A stretch of DNA of 64,000 bases, from assembly GCF_002237595.1 (NCBI RefSeq), contig NZ_CP022529.1, positions 3,534,001 through 3,598,000 on the forward strand. The letters are read 5' to 3'. The notes beneath the pieces were generated by a model, which did not search any database, was not told the DNA's origin, and saw only the letters and a list, made by a program, of their open reading frames with translations. How positions within the stretch are numbered: the first letter of the stretch is position 1; each line of letters opens with the position of its first letter. This document shows, one piece after another, positions 1 to 7,394 of this stretch. Source of the DNA: Labrenzia sp. VG12 (GTDB lineage: Bacteria; Pseudomonadota; Alphaproteobacteria; Rhizobiales; Stappiaceae). Position numbers and translations under genes: made by a program.

Positions 1-813
1 TTCAATTCGCCCCATTCCGGCCGGCAGTATTCAAAGAGCTTCCTGGAATCCTCGCGACTCGATGAAAAGTCCATTCGCCGTTCGGAAGATGCCTATGTGG
101 ACGATCTCTTCGCCCATGTGGTGCCGCTCGGTGCGCCATTGCTGCGCGCGCATTTCCCCCGCGCCTATCTGGATGTGAACCGCGAGCCCTATGAGCTCGA
201 CCCGAAGATGTTCGAAGGCCGGCTGCCGACTTACGCAAATGTGCGCTCGATCCGGGTCGCAGGCGGTCTCGGCACCGTCGCCCGCATCGTCAGTGAAAAT
301 CACGAGATCTACCGGCACAAGCTCCCGGTTCAAGAAGCGCTCAGCCGGGTCGAGGAAATCTACAAGCCGTATCATTCCACGTTGCGGCGTCTTCTTGCCC
401 AGACCCACGTCACATTCGGCCATGCGGTGCTGATCGATTGTCATTCGATGCCCTCCAGCGTCAAATGCCAGACCACGGATACACGCCCGGATTTCATCCT
501 GGGCGACCGGTATGGCACCAGCTGCAGCAGCGACCTGACCGAATTTGCCTGCACCATCCTGAAAGACATGGGATACAGCGTTTCCCGCAACAAACCTTAT
601 GCCGGCGGCTTCATCACGGAACATTACGGCCGTCCGTCAAGCGGCCTGCATGCCCTTCAGATCGAGATCAACCGTGGCCTATATCTGAATGAGGCCACGC
701 AGGAACCCTCCGCAGGCTTCGGCGACCTGTTTCACAATCTGCGTGATTTTGCCCGCGAACTCACATCCATGCCGGATGCTGCCCTGCCCGCCGACTCCAT
801 CGCTGCCGAATAA
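1..813 (+). CDS. N-formylglutamate amidohydrolase (5' end outside window)
   Basis: The frame is open from base 1 and begins with FNSPHSGR, matching the N-terminal SPHSG motif of the N-formylglutamate amidohydrolase family, so the true start lies just upstream of the window. Later motifs are DCHSMPS (a metal or catalytic loop) and EINRGLYL near the C-terminus, both typical of the family. The enzyme hydrolyses N-formyl-L-glutamate to glutamate and formate, the last step of one histidine degradation branch; broader formyl-amino-acid roles are possible. It ends at a TAA whose A-run doubles as the U-tract of an sRNA terminator on the opposite strand. hisN follows about 530 bases downstream, with the sRNA and a repeat between, so they are probably separate units. 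Confidence 0.88.
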   Translation, partial: FNSPHSGRQYSKSFLESSRLDEKSIRRSEDAYVDDLFAHVVPLGAPLLRAHFPRAYLDVNREPYELDPKMFEGRLPTYANVRSIRVAGGLGTVARIVSENHEIYRHKLPVQEALSRVEEIYKPYHSTLRRLLAQTHVTFGHAVLIDCHSMPSSVKCQTTDTRPDFILGDRYGTSCSSDLTEFACTILKDMGYSVSRNKPYAGGFITEHYGRPSSGLHALQIEINRGLYLNEATQEPSAGFGDLFHNLRDFARELTSMPDAALPADSIAAE

Positions 814-899
814 AAAAAAGGCCGCACTCAAGAAATGAGGCGGCCCGAGTCTAGGGAGGAAACGCCCAAGGAGGGCGCGTGCAATACAACGTATCGCAC
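812..899 (-). ncRNA. mmgR: MmgR / alpha-r8 family small RNA
   Basis: Read on the minus strand, the predicted transcript has a short GC hairpin (CGCCC/GGGCG, 877-863), then the unpaired decamer TTTCCTCCCT (862-853), then a strong hairpin (GGCCGC/GCGGCC with an inner CTCA/TGAG, 845-820) followed by eight Ts (819-812), a Rho-independent terminator. The decamer plus 3' terminator is the hallmark of the alpha-r8 sRNA family, whose Sinorhizobium member MmgR limits polyhydroxybutyrate accumulation. The predicted length of about 88 nt is close to the family. The 5' end is placed from the promoter and is approximate. The U-tract overlaps the stop codon of the convergent amidohydrolase gene. Family assignment is from memory of the motif. 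Confidence 0.8.
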
Positions 900-905
900 C
901 GCAAT

Positions 906-934
906 AAAATCGCATTGCACCGCACAAACGTCAA
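906..934 (-). promoter_or_regulatory. Promoter of the MmgR-like sRNA
   Basis: On the minus strand TTGACG (934-929) is followed after 17 bases by GATTTT (911-906). The -35 is near consensus and the -10 is weak. Transcription would start near 899, just ahead of the sRNA's first hairpin. Confidence 0.55.
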
Positions 935-974
935 GCCTCCACACCCTCTCAAACTGAACAAAGTATGAGCAGTT

Positions 975-1243
975 AGAGCATTTCCCGTTCAGATTGGCGC
1001 CTTCTGCCGAAGCCAGTTTGGTTCAAGGTCAAGGAAGCTGACGAAGAGCGTGCTGGCGGCACGGTCGAGACAGCTTCCGCGGGCATTGAACCAAACTGGC
1101 CCGGCCCTTCGGATTTGTGTCTGGCGGCTGCCTGCTTTGTCGGACCGCTTGTCCATAGCCCCGCTATGGGCTGCCCGCCCCTCCGCGCAGATCACCTCGC
1201 CAGACCTCAAACAGAATGAGCCAATCTGACCGGGAAATGCTCT
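975..1243. repeat. Nested inverted-repeat element, MITE/REP-like, 269 bp
   Basis: The outer arms 975-998 and 1220-1243 are 24-base inverted repeats with one mismatch (starting AGAGCATTTCCCG). Inside lies a second stem: 1012-1026 pairs perfectly with 1086-1100 (GCCAGTTTGGTTCAA), and within it GGAAGCTG (1033-1040) pairs with CAGCTTCC (1071-1078). No transposase is encoded and no clear target-site duplication flanks it. The layout suggests a non-autonomous palindromic element inserted between the sRNA promoter and hisN. Copy number elsewhere in the genome cannot be seen here. This element and the sRNA account for most of the gene-free stretch 814-1343. Confidence 0.75.
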
Positions 1244-1343
1244 GATCAGGTTTTGCAGATTCATTTTTTTGCAGAACAGGTTATACAGGCGGCACTTCAG
1301 ACTGACCTGATAATGACGGCGTGTTGCCCGGCGGAGGATATTG

Positions 1344-2141
1344 ATGTCGCAGCCTGTTTCCAGCTCCCATGCTTATGCCTCTTTTTTGGACAGGCTTGCG
1401 GATGCGGCCAGCCACGCGATCATGCCGCATTTCCGGCAGGGCTTTGCGGTCGACAACAAATGGGACACCGGCTTCGACCCGGTAACGGTCGCCGACAGGA
1501 ACGGCGAAACCGCCATGCGCGACCTGATCAACAAGGCCTATCCGGACCATGGCATCCTGGGCGAGGAACACGGCCCGGAAAATCTGGGCGCAGAACATGT
1601 CTGGGTGCTGGATCCGATCGACGGCACGAGAGCCTTTATCACCGGACTGCCGACCTGGGGCACGCTGATCGGGCTGAAGACCGAGGGCCGGCCCAGCCTG
1701 GGCATGATGGTGCAGCCCTATATCGGTGAACGCTTCGGTGGCGACGGCGCCATGGCCTGGTACCGGGGCCCGCTCGGCACCAACCGGATCTCGACCCGGG
1801 CCTGTGAAGACCTGAAGGACGCCACCATCTTCACCACCACACCTGCGCTCTTCAACGACAGCGAGCGCGCAGCCTTCGACCGTGTCGAAACCCAGGCCCA
1901 GCTGTCCCGCTACGGCACGGATTGCTACGCCTATTGCATGGTTGCCGCCGGTCATGGCGATGCCGTGATCGAATCCGGCCTTCAGGCCTACGACATTGTT
2001 GCTCTGGTACCGATTATTGAGGGGGCCGGCGGCGTTGTCACCACCTGGACCGGCGGATCGCCGGCAGAGGGCGGGCAGATCGTTGCATCCGGCACCCCCC
2101 GCCTGCACGAGATCCTGCTTCGAGAACTGGCCCTCACCTGA
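1344..2141 (+). CDS. hisN: Histidinol-phosphatase, inositol-monophosphatase family
   Basis: This 265-residue protein has the metal-binding motifs of the inositol monophosphatase superfamily: GEEHG (residues 73-77) and DPIDGTRAF (90-98), with a C-terminal DCYAY...AAGHGDAVIE segment characteristic of HisN-type histidinol-phosphatases. It should dephosphorylate histidinol phosphate in histidine synthesis, using Mg2+ in the cytoplasm. The start is ATG 1344, behind GGAGG at 1333-1337; a TTG directly upstream (1341) is less likely. Its TGA stop abuts the stop codon of the convergent lysophospholipase gene with no bases between. A related inositol- or other phosphomonoesterase is the main alternative. 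Confidence 0.85.
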   Translation: MSQPVSSSHAYASFLDRLADAASHAIMPHFRQGFAVDNKWDTGFDPVTVADRNGETAMRDLINKAYPDHGILGEEHGPENLGAEHVWVLDPIDGTRAFITGLPTWGTLIGLKTEGRPSLGMMVQPYIGERFGGDGAMAWYRGPLGTNRISTRACEDLKDATIFTTTPALFNDSERAAFDRVETQAQLSRYGTDCYAYCMVAAGHGDAVIESGLQAYDIVALVPIIEGAGGVVTTWTGGSPAEGGQIVASGTPRLHEILLRELALT

Positions 2142-3284
2142 TCATTGCGGTGTGGCCGCCCGTGGCATGACCTGCTGCGCGCGGTCCAGGTCCTGCTCCG
2201 CTTCATATCCCGGGACAAAGGCATCAAAAGCCGCCCAGAACTGATCGCGAAAAACATCGCGCTCGGTCATCAGTTCGTGCTCCGCCCCGGCAATTTCCAC
2301 ATAAGCGGCCGACTTGGTTCTGGAGACAAAATCCTCGATCATCGGCGTTGAGACGATCCGGTCACCTCCGGCCGCCAGCACCAGGCAGGGAAGTTTGATG
2401 TTCGGTCCCGCCTGACGTTTTCGAAGCGCCATCGCCGTTCTGCCCATGGCCGACAGCCAGCCGAAGGTCGGCGAACCGACACCCAGTTCCGGGGCTTTTT
2501 CAAGCACCTTGTTGAAGCGGTCGAACCGGACCCGGTCAGACGTCTGCCGGTTGCTCTCAAACGGTACAAACAGCTTGCCATTGCCGCCGGGGATGAACAA
2601 CCGGCCAAGTCCGATCAATGACATGAACCGGGCCAGCCGGAAGCCGATCTTTTCCAGGAACCAGGAGGTCTTCGGCGCCTTGGCTTTGAGGGGTTCGCGG
2701 CCAAGAAGGCCAAGGCTGACAATGCGCAGGAGCCGCCGGCGGAGACCGCTAGCCCCCGGCAGCCAGGCCCCGGAGGGCAGGCCGAGCAACGGCGCCGTCA
2801 GGACCGCACGGTCCAGCATGGTTCTGAGCCGTTCCGTATCGGACAGCAGGACAAGAGCACCGGTCGAATGGGCCAATGCGAAATGCGGTCCCGGATAGGT
2901 GGCCAGGGACACTTCCTTCAGAACCGTTCTGAGATCGATGCGGAACTTCCTGAAATTCGAGACGTGCCCCCGCCTGGGGTTGCGGGTAACCCGCTGGGAT
3001 CCACCCTGCCCCCGCCAGTCGAAGGCAACCACGGCAAATCCCCGATCACGCAGGTCCTGGATCACCTCGAAATACTTCTCGATGAATTCCGCGCGCCCCT
3101 GAAGCAAGGTGACGGTGCCCTTGCGCCGCGTCCCGCCCGCCGGCCAATGGGCATAGCGGATCCGGATGCGATCGGGTGTGGTCACAAAGCCGCACTGGGC
3201 CCCATCGGGCACCGGGTTGTCGGCCTGTCCAATCAGCGAGGCGCGTTTTTCTTTGCCGGGGTCTGCAGATTTTTTCTTTTTCAA
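2142..3284 (-). CDS. Alpha/beta hydrolase, lysophospholipase L2-like
   Basis: The 380-residue protein has an alpha/beta-hydrolase fold of the monoacylglycerol lipase/PldB group. The nucleophile elbow is AHSTG (Ser140), where the group more often has GHSMG. FDWRGQGGS (residues 88-96) is the usual oxyanion-side loop, and C-terminal GGDRIVS and GAEHEL supply the likely Asp and His. The N-terminus is lysine-rich (MKKKKS) without a signal peptide, so it is probably cytoplasmic or membrane-associated. It likely cleaves lysophospholipids or monoacylglycerols. It is transcribed alone, convergent with hisN. Confidence 0.8.
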   Translation of the reverse strand: MKKKKSADPGKEKRASLIGQADNPVPDGAQCGFVTTPDRIRIRYAHWPAGGTRRKGTVTLLQGRAEFIEKYFEVIQDLRDRGFAVVAFDWRGQGGSQRVTRNPRRGHVSNFRKFRIDLRTVLKEVSLATYPGPHFALAHSTGALVLLSDTERLRTMLDRAVLTAPLLGLPSGAWLPGASGLRRRLLRIVSLGLLGREPLKAKAPKTSWFLEKIGFRLARFMSLIGLGRLFIPGGNGKLFVPFESNRQTSDRVRFDRFNKVLEKAPELGVGSPTFGWLSAMGRTAMALRKRQAGPNIKLPCLVLAAGGDRIVSTPMIEDFVSRTKSAAYVEIAGAEHELMTERDVFRDQFWAAFDAFVPGYEAEQDLDRAQQVMPRAATPQ

Positions 3285-3460
3285 TCGGGTACCTGTCTCG
3301 CTCCAGGCAAGAGGACCGGCGGATATCTCGAATCAGCTGATACCGCGAATTCTTGCAGTCGTTATTGTCTCACACTGATAACCGCCCCGCTACCACCGAA
3401 CAACAGCTTCAGGCCGGCTCCGACATGGAACCGGCCCTGAAAAGTCCCTGAAAATGCAAC

Positions 3461-3898
3461 CTAGTACCAACGACCCTGCCAGTAGGGCCCGTGACGGTGA
3501 CCGCGGCCGAGCGGGCGGCTGCGCACGATCTGCGCGGTACGGCTATCGACGACCAGCCGGAATTTCTGCCCGCCCCAGGCACGGGCCTTCACGATGTACA
3601 TCGGGCCGCGGCGGTCGAGAATGCGGATCTTGTGGAAGCCCCGATGGCGCAGACTGCGGCGAATCTGGCGCGGTCCCATTTCATGGTACCCCCAGCCATT
3701 GTCCCAGCCATGACGGCGATGACCGTTGCGGCCGTTCTTCCCCCGGTGATCGACCTCGACAACCAGCTCGGACGGAGCCGGTTGAAACTTGAGATTGGCG
3801 GCTTGCGGCATCGCGGGGGCTGCACCGGCATAACCGATGGTTGCCAGCAGAAGGGCGCCGGCGATCGGGGCGGACAATTTGGAAACGGTCATGAACAT
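3461..3898 (-). CDS. Small secreted basic protein of unknown function
   Basis: The start is placed at ATG 3898, six bases behind AGGAGA; a second ATG lies two codons later. The 145-residue product has a Sec signal peptide (MFMTVSKLSAPIAGALLLA...ending near GYAGAAPA), a glycine/arginine/histidine-rich middle (HRGKNGRNGHRRHGWDNGWGY), and a C-terminal part resembling one PepSY-like beta-alpha unit (RRSLRHRGFHKIRILDRRGPMYIVKA...FRLVVDSRTAQIV). It is therefore probably periplasmic. Similar small proteins are common in Hyphomicrobiales without known function. It appears monocistronic, and the divergent hsp20 gene lies upstream. Confidence 0.7.
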   Translation of the reverse strand: MFMTVSKLSAPIAGALLLATIGYAGAAPAMPQAANLKFQPAPSELVVEVDHRGKNGRNGHRRHGWDNGWGYHEMGPRQIRRSLRHRGFHKIRILDRRGPMYIVKARAWGGQKFRLVVDSRTAQIVRSRPLGRGHRHGPYWQGRWY

Positions 3899-4030
3899 CT
3901 GGTCTCTCCTGACGGCTCGGTCAGCACCGTGCTGACGTTGGAAAGACAATGCGCCAGGGCACTTGAACACAGCCGGAAGGCGGCGTTCATGTGCGGTTCA
4001 GGTTTTGCACCTGCGCGAGACTATCTCCCT

Positions 4031-4059
4031 CTTGAAATGAAAAATCCGAATGCCCAAAT
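4031..4059 (+). promoter_or_regulatory. Sigma-32-type heat-shock promoter of hsp20
   Basis: CTTGAA (4031-4036), the heat-shock -35, is followed after 16 bases by CCCAAAT (4053-4059), similar to the RpoH -10 (CCCCAT/CYTAT type). This lies about 115 bases upstream of the hsp20 start and would give a leader of roughly 110 nt, the length expected for a ROSE-regulated gene. Confidence 0.6.
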
Positions 4060-4065
4060 CCTGTA

Positions 4066-4177
4066 GTGCAGGCGCCAATGACGGGTCTGCACAGCGGTCC
4101 GGTCCCGCCAATCGGGGGACAGAAGGATGCGCAAACCAAACGAAGTATCAGTTGCTCAAAGAGAGGACAAATACATG
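4066..4177 (+). promoter_or_regulatory. ROSE-like RNA thermometer in the hsp20 leader
   Basis: The leader can fold into successive hairpins: GTGCAG (4066-4071) with CTGCAC (4087-4092), then GTCCC with GGGGAC around 4100-4125. The terminal one is decisive: TTGCTC (4152-4157) pairs with GAGGA of the ribosome-binding site (4163-4167) around the loop AAAGA, leaving one bulged G. The UUGCU anti-Shine-Dalgarno arm with its bulged G is the signature of ROSE elements, which block translation of small heat-shock genes at low temperature and melt on warming. The start codon ATG is 4175-4177. The call rests on manual folding. Confidence 0.7.
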
Positions 4178-4621
4178 CGTCACTTAGACTTTTCTCCGCT
4201 TTACCGGTCCACCGTCGGGTTCGACCGTCTCTTCTCCATGCTCGACAGCGCCGGCAATGAAGCGCCGAGCTATCCGCCCTACAACATCGAGCGCACTGGC
4301 GAGAACGCCTATCGCATCACCATGGCCGTCGCCGGCTTCACCGATGCGGAATTGAGCGTGGAAGCCAAGGAACACGTGCTCACCATCAAGGGCGAAAAAT
4401 CCGAGGAAGACAGCGACCGCGAAGTTCTTTACCGCGGCATCGCCTCGCGCACCTTCGAGCGCCGCTTCCAGATTGCTGAACATGTCCGCGTGGAAGGCGC
4501 CAGCCTGGAAAACGGCCTGCTCCATGTCGATCTCGTGCGCGAGATCCCGGAAGCCATGAAGCCGCGCAAGATCGAGATCAGCTCCGGCTCCGCCAAGCAG
4601 ATCGAATCAACCGCGCACTAA
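4175..4621 (+). CDS. Small heat-shock protein, Hsp20/IbpA family
   Basis: This 148-residue ATP-independent chaperone binds unfolding proteins in the cytoplasm. The alpha-crystallin domain spans about residues 35-130 (YNIERTGENAYRITMAVAGF ... LTIKGEK ... FERRFQIAEHVRVEGASLENGLLHVDL). The hydrophobic dimer strand and the C-terminal 'ENGLL' region are canonical. The N-terminus MRHLDFSPLYRSTVGFDRLF matches the IbpA-type start, so ATG 4175 behind AGAGGA is preferred over an in-frame ATG 48 bases earlier. Heat control is likely at two levels, a sigma-32 promoter and a ROSE-like leader. A strong terminator follows. Confidence 0.93.
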   Translation: MRHLDFSPLYRSTVGFDRLFSMLDSAGNEAPSYPPYNIERTGENAYRITMAVAGFTDAELSVEAKEHVLTIKGEKSEEDSDREVLYRGIASRTFERRFQIAEHVRVEGASLENGLLHVDLVREIPEAMKPRKIEISSGSAKQIESTAH

Positions 4622-4648
4622 TCATCGCCTTCGCGGCATAAGAATGCA

Positions 4649-4677
4649 GGGCGCCTGGGAAACCGGGCGCCTTTTTT
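4649..4677 (+). terminator. Rho-independent terminator after hsp20
   Basis: GGCGCC (4650-4655) pairs with GGCGCC (4666-4671), extended by an inner GG/CC pair around a GAAA-like loop, and is followed by six Ts (4672-4677). Confidence 0.85.
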
Positions 4678-4726
4678 AAGTCATGGACACCATTTGATGA
4701 GCCCAGGAAATCTGCGTGGCACGTGA

Positions 4727-4846
4727 GTGTCATCCCGGACAAGCGAAGCGCAGATCCGGGCCCCACTCGCCGCACCGCTTGTCCAGGCAGCAGATCTCTG
4801 GAAGCGAGCAGGCTCCGGATCTCCCTTCTGTCGTCCGGGGTGACAC
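4727..4846. repeat. Palindromic intergenic repeat, 120 bp
   Basis: The ends GTGTCATCCCGGAC (4727-4740) and GTCCGGGGTGACAC (4833-4846) are inverted repeats with one mismatch. Inside, GGACAAGCG (4737-4745) pairs with CGCTTGTCC (4776-4784), and GATCCGG/CCGGATC arms are also present. Sequences beginning TGTCATCCCGGAC are widespread intergenic repeats in alphaproteobacteria. It lies between the 3' ends of hsp20 and the convergent aldolase gene, a usual site for such elements. Confidence 0.7.
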
Positions 4847-4880
4847 AGCAATGTGTCACAGACCCACCGTCAAAGATTGA

Positions 4881-5939
4881 TCATCCCACCGCCGCCAGAA
4901 CCTTCAGGAACGCATCCACGTCTTCGTCGGAGGTTGCGAAGCTGCAGACCATGCGGAAACAGACCTCGTCATCTGCCGGAGCGTGATCGTGCGCGAGCTC
5001 CTTGGCCGGCCATTCATAGATCAAGGCGCCCGCCGCCTGGAGCGCATCGAACTGGCTGCGTTTCAGGATCGGGAACAGTTCATTGGCTTCAACCGGCCAG
5101 GCCGTCCGACCGCCCCGGCTGCGGATGCCGTCCGCCAGCCGGCTCGCCATGGCATTGGCGTGGCTCGCCGTCGTCAGCCAGTTGTCATCCTCGAAATAGC
5201 CATCGAACTGGGCCGCCACAAACCGGCTCTTGGAAAAAAGGTGCCCGCCACGCTTGCGGAAATACTCAAAACCTTTGGCGGCTTCCAGATCGAAAAACAC
5301 CACCGCTTCCGCGCACCAGCAGCCATTCTTGGTGGCGCCGAAGGAGAGCACGTCGACCCCGGCTTTCCAGGTCATGTCGGCCGGTGTGCAGCCGAGCGTC
5401 GTCAGGGCGTTCGCAAAGCGTGCACCATCCATGTGCAGCGGCACCGACCGCTCAGCGCAAACCGCCTTGAGAGCGGCAATCTCGTCAAGCGTATAGACCG
5501 TTCCGCTTTCCGTTGCCTGGCTGAGAGAGACAGAGGCCACCTGGCCGTGATGCACCACGCCGTCCGGAAAGGCTGCCATAGCCTCTCTCAAACCTTCCGG
5601 CGTCATCTTGCCATTCGGCCCGCCGACACTGACCAGCTTGCCGCCGGACGTCATGAATTCCGGGCAATTGCACTCATCGACCTGGATATGGGACTCCCGG
5701 TGGCAGAAGATCGCGCCGCCCGGTTTGGCGTAGGCGGCGAGCGCCAAGGAGTTGGCCGCGGTACCGGTGGCGACGAAATAGACGGCCACCTCCCGCTCGA
5801 AAATCCTGGTGAAGGTCTCGGCAACGGACGCGGTCAGCGGGTCCGTGCCATAAGCCGGCGCAAAGCCGGAATTATGGCGGGAGAGCGCCGACATCACCGC
5901 CGGAGCCGCACCCGCCCAATTGTCACTGGCAAAATTCAT
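4881..5939 (-). CDS. ltaE: Low-specificity L-threonine aldolase
   Basis: This 352-residue PLP enzyme cleaves L-threonine or L-allo-threonine to glycine and acetaldehyde. Family motifs run in order: SDNWAGAAPAVMSAL at the N-terminus, YGTDPLTASVAE, the GTAANSLAL phosphate-binding segment, HMDGARFANA, and the PLP-lysine loop SFGATKNG. The length is standard. It ends about 35 bases from the palindromic repeat and is probably transcribed alone; the next minus-strand gene upstream, bufD, is 40 bases away, so read-through from the bufferin operon is possible. Confidence 0.9.
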   Translation of the reverse strand: MNFASDNWAGAAPAVMSALSRHNSGFAPAYGTDPLTASVAETFTRIFEREVAVYFVATGTAANSLALAAYAKPGGAIFCHRESHIQVDECNCPEFMTSGGKLVSVGGPNGKMTPEGLREAMAAFPDGVVHHGQVASVSLSQATESGTVYTLDEIAALKAVCAERSVPLHMDGARFANALTTLGCTPADMTWKAGVDVLSFGATKNGCWCAEAVVFFDLEAAKGFEYFRKRGGHLFSKSRFVAAQFDGYFEDDNWLTTASHANAMASRLADGIRSRGGRTAWPVEANELFPILKRSQFDALQAAGALIYEWPAKELAHDHAPADDEVCFRMVCSFATSDEDVDAFLKVLAAVG

Positions 5940-5981
5940 GTGCCGGTTTAATCAGCTCGTCGAGAAACCGGCAACATGATT

Positions 5982-6569
5982 TTAATCGTAATACATTTCC
6001 CGCTTGCGATAGGATCGGCCGAGCAGCCAGTCGAGCGAGACCACGCCCGGGCCCTTCAGGGTCGGCACCAGAAGCAGGAAGATCCAGAGCAGGCGATCAT
6101 CGGCAATTGTCGAATAGGGATCATTGTCGAACAGCGAACCGATGGTCTTGGCATCGACGCCATGCCCATAGATGTCAACATAGGTCATCACGCAGATGAA
6201 GACGATCATGCCGAGGCTGGCAAAGCGGGTAAAAAGCCCAACCACGACAAGCGCTGGCAGAATGAATTCGCCCCAGGTCCCGAGCAGGACGATCAAGCCG
6301 TAGGGGAAAAACGCTACCTGGCTGGTGTCATAGCTGACCTGCTCCATCAGCTTGGGCAACATTTGTGCGTAGGCGCCCGCCGTCGGCGTGAAGATGTTCA
6401 TCACACTGCCACCGATCTTGGTCTCAGCCGATTTCCAGAAGAAATCCAGCAGAACTGCCGCAAAGATGAGCCGCGAGGCAAGTCCGAGAAACCAGCCATT
6501 GGTCAAGCGTTCCAGCGTCCCGAAAACGAACGTGTACAAACGTACGAATAATCCGATCAATGCACCCAT
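5982..6569 (-). CDS. bufD1: DoxX-family membrane protein, bufferin operon (BufD)
   Basis: The 195-residue protein has four predicted membrane helices (around residues 25-45, 85-110, 112-130 and 155-175) and DoxX-family features such as GLFTRFASLGMIVFICVM. DoxX proteins are small inner-membrane proteins linked to redox chemistry. In bufferin operons the DoxX member is BufD and is the last gene. Here it follows bufC by 35 bases in the same direction, completing the order A-B-C-D. Its role in bufferin production or electron supply is not settled; this call rests mainly on context. Confidence 0.8.
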   Translation of the reverse strand: MGALIGLFVRLYTFVFGTLERLTNGWFLGLASRLIFAAVLLDFFWKSAETKIGGSVMNIFTPTAGAYAQMLPKLMEQVSYDTSQVAFFPYGLIVLLGTWGEFILPALVVVGLFTRFASLGMIVFICVMTYVDIYGHGVDAKTIGSLFDNDPYSTIADDRLLWIFLLLVPTLKGPGVVSLDWLLGRSYRKREMYYD

Positions 6570-6604
6570 AGTTACCCCCTTCCCGGTTCTGTCAGCGTCC
6601 GGGT

Positions 6605-7393
6605 TCAGTCAGTCTCGGCCGTTGCAAGGCCTTGAAAAGCACCATTTGAAAGACAATCCGACAGGCTGTCGGACAGTGAAAACGTCGGGCAGTTCTCCTG
6701 GGCCGCCAGTGCGGCTTCCCCAAGCGATTGCCCGTTGAAAAGACCCTGCAGGAACAGGTCAGCGCCCGGGCGCAACGACATCAGCTCGACGTCGAGCTCC
6801 GGCCGCGTGATCAGGACCGGCTGGGCTGTGCCCAGATCGATCTCGACCTCTTCGTCAAACCGGTTGGCCCGGAGCAAGTCCAGGACCGGCCAGGCCGTGG
6901 AGATTACCCAGGCAGCCGGGTGACGCCGAAACCGGGCATCGCCAACCTCGCCCGGCGGCAGTGCCCCCAGTTCCGTAGGGTCCATCGGTGCGGCATCCTC
7001 AGCATGATAGGCCTGCAGCCACGCCCACTCCACCCGCGCCACATCCGCAAGATAGGGATAGGCTTCCAGCGGCGGAAAAGTTTCGACAAAATCCGGAAAC
7101 TCCGCGCCATACCAGATCAGAACCGGCGATTGCGGCGGGGTCCGGGAGACAAAGGCCCGCACCAGGGCGTTGAAGTAGTCCTCGCCCAGCAGGGCCTTGA
7201 TCGACGGGTAGGTTTTCCCGAGCGCCTCGCACAGGCTGACAACCACGTTGTTCCGGTAGACGTTGAACCGTTTCGGCGCGGGTTTTCCGTCCGGTCCAAC
7301 GATCCCCTCGGGAAGGGGACTGTCCGGATCGAGCAGGGCCGCGCTGAAATGGACGCTGCTGTCAGGCTTCAAGGATGTCATTGCGCTCTTCAT
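6605..7393 (-). CDS. bufC1: DUF2063 precursor-recognition partner (BufC)
   Basis: The 262-residue protein belongs to the DUF2063/HvfC family: KRFNVYRNNVVVSLCEALGKTYPSIKALLGEDYF is the usual N-terminal helical block, followed by FVSRTPPQSPVLIWYGAEFPDFVE and a C-terminal half resembling RiPP recognition elements. In bufferin and methanobactin-like pathways it pairs with the MNIO enzyme and presents the precursor peptide. The start is uncertain: ATG 7393 overlaps the end of bufB, while ATG 7381 lies just downstream; neither has a strong ribosome-binding site. Translational coupling to bufB is likely. Confidence 0.85.
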   Translation of the reverse strand: MKSAMTSLKPDSSVHFSAALLDPDSPLPEGIVGPDGKPAPKRFNVYRNNVVVSLCEALGKTYPSIKALLGEDYFNALVRAFVSRTPPQSPVLIWYGAEFPDFVETFPPLEAYPYLADVARVEWAWLQAYHAEDAAPMDPTELGALPPGEVGDARFRRHPAAWVISTAWPVLDLLRANRFDEEVEIDLGTAQPVLITRPELDVELMSLRPGADLFLQGLFNGQSLGEAALAAQENCPTFSLSDSLSDCLSNGAFQGLATAETD

Positions 7394-7394
7394 C

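Noticed and set aside
989..1264. 91-codon minus-strand open frame
   Set aside because: It lies inside the inverted-repeat element and has no ribosome-binding site or recognisable protein pattern.
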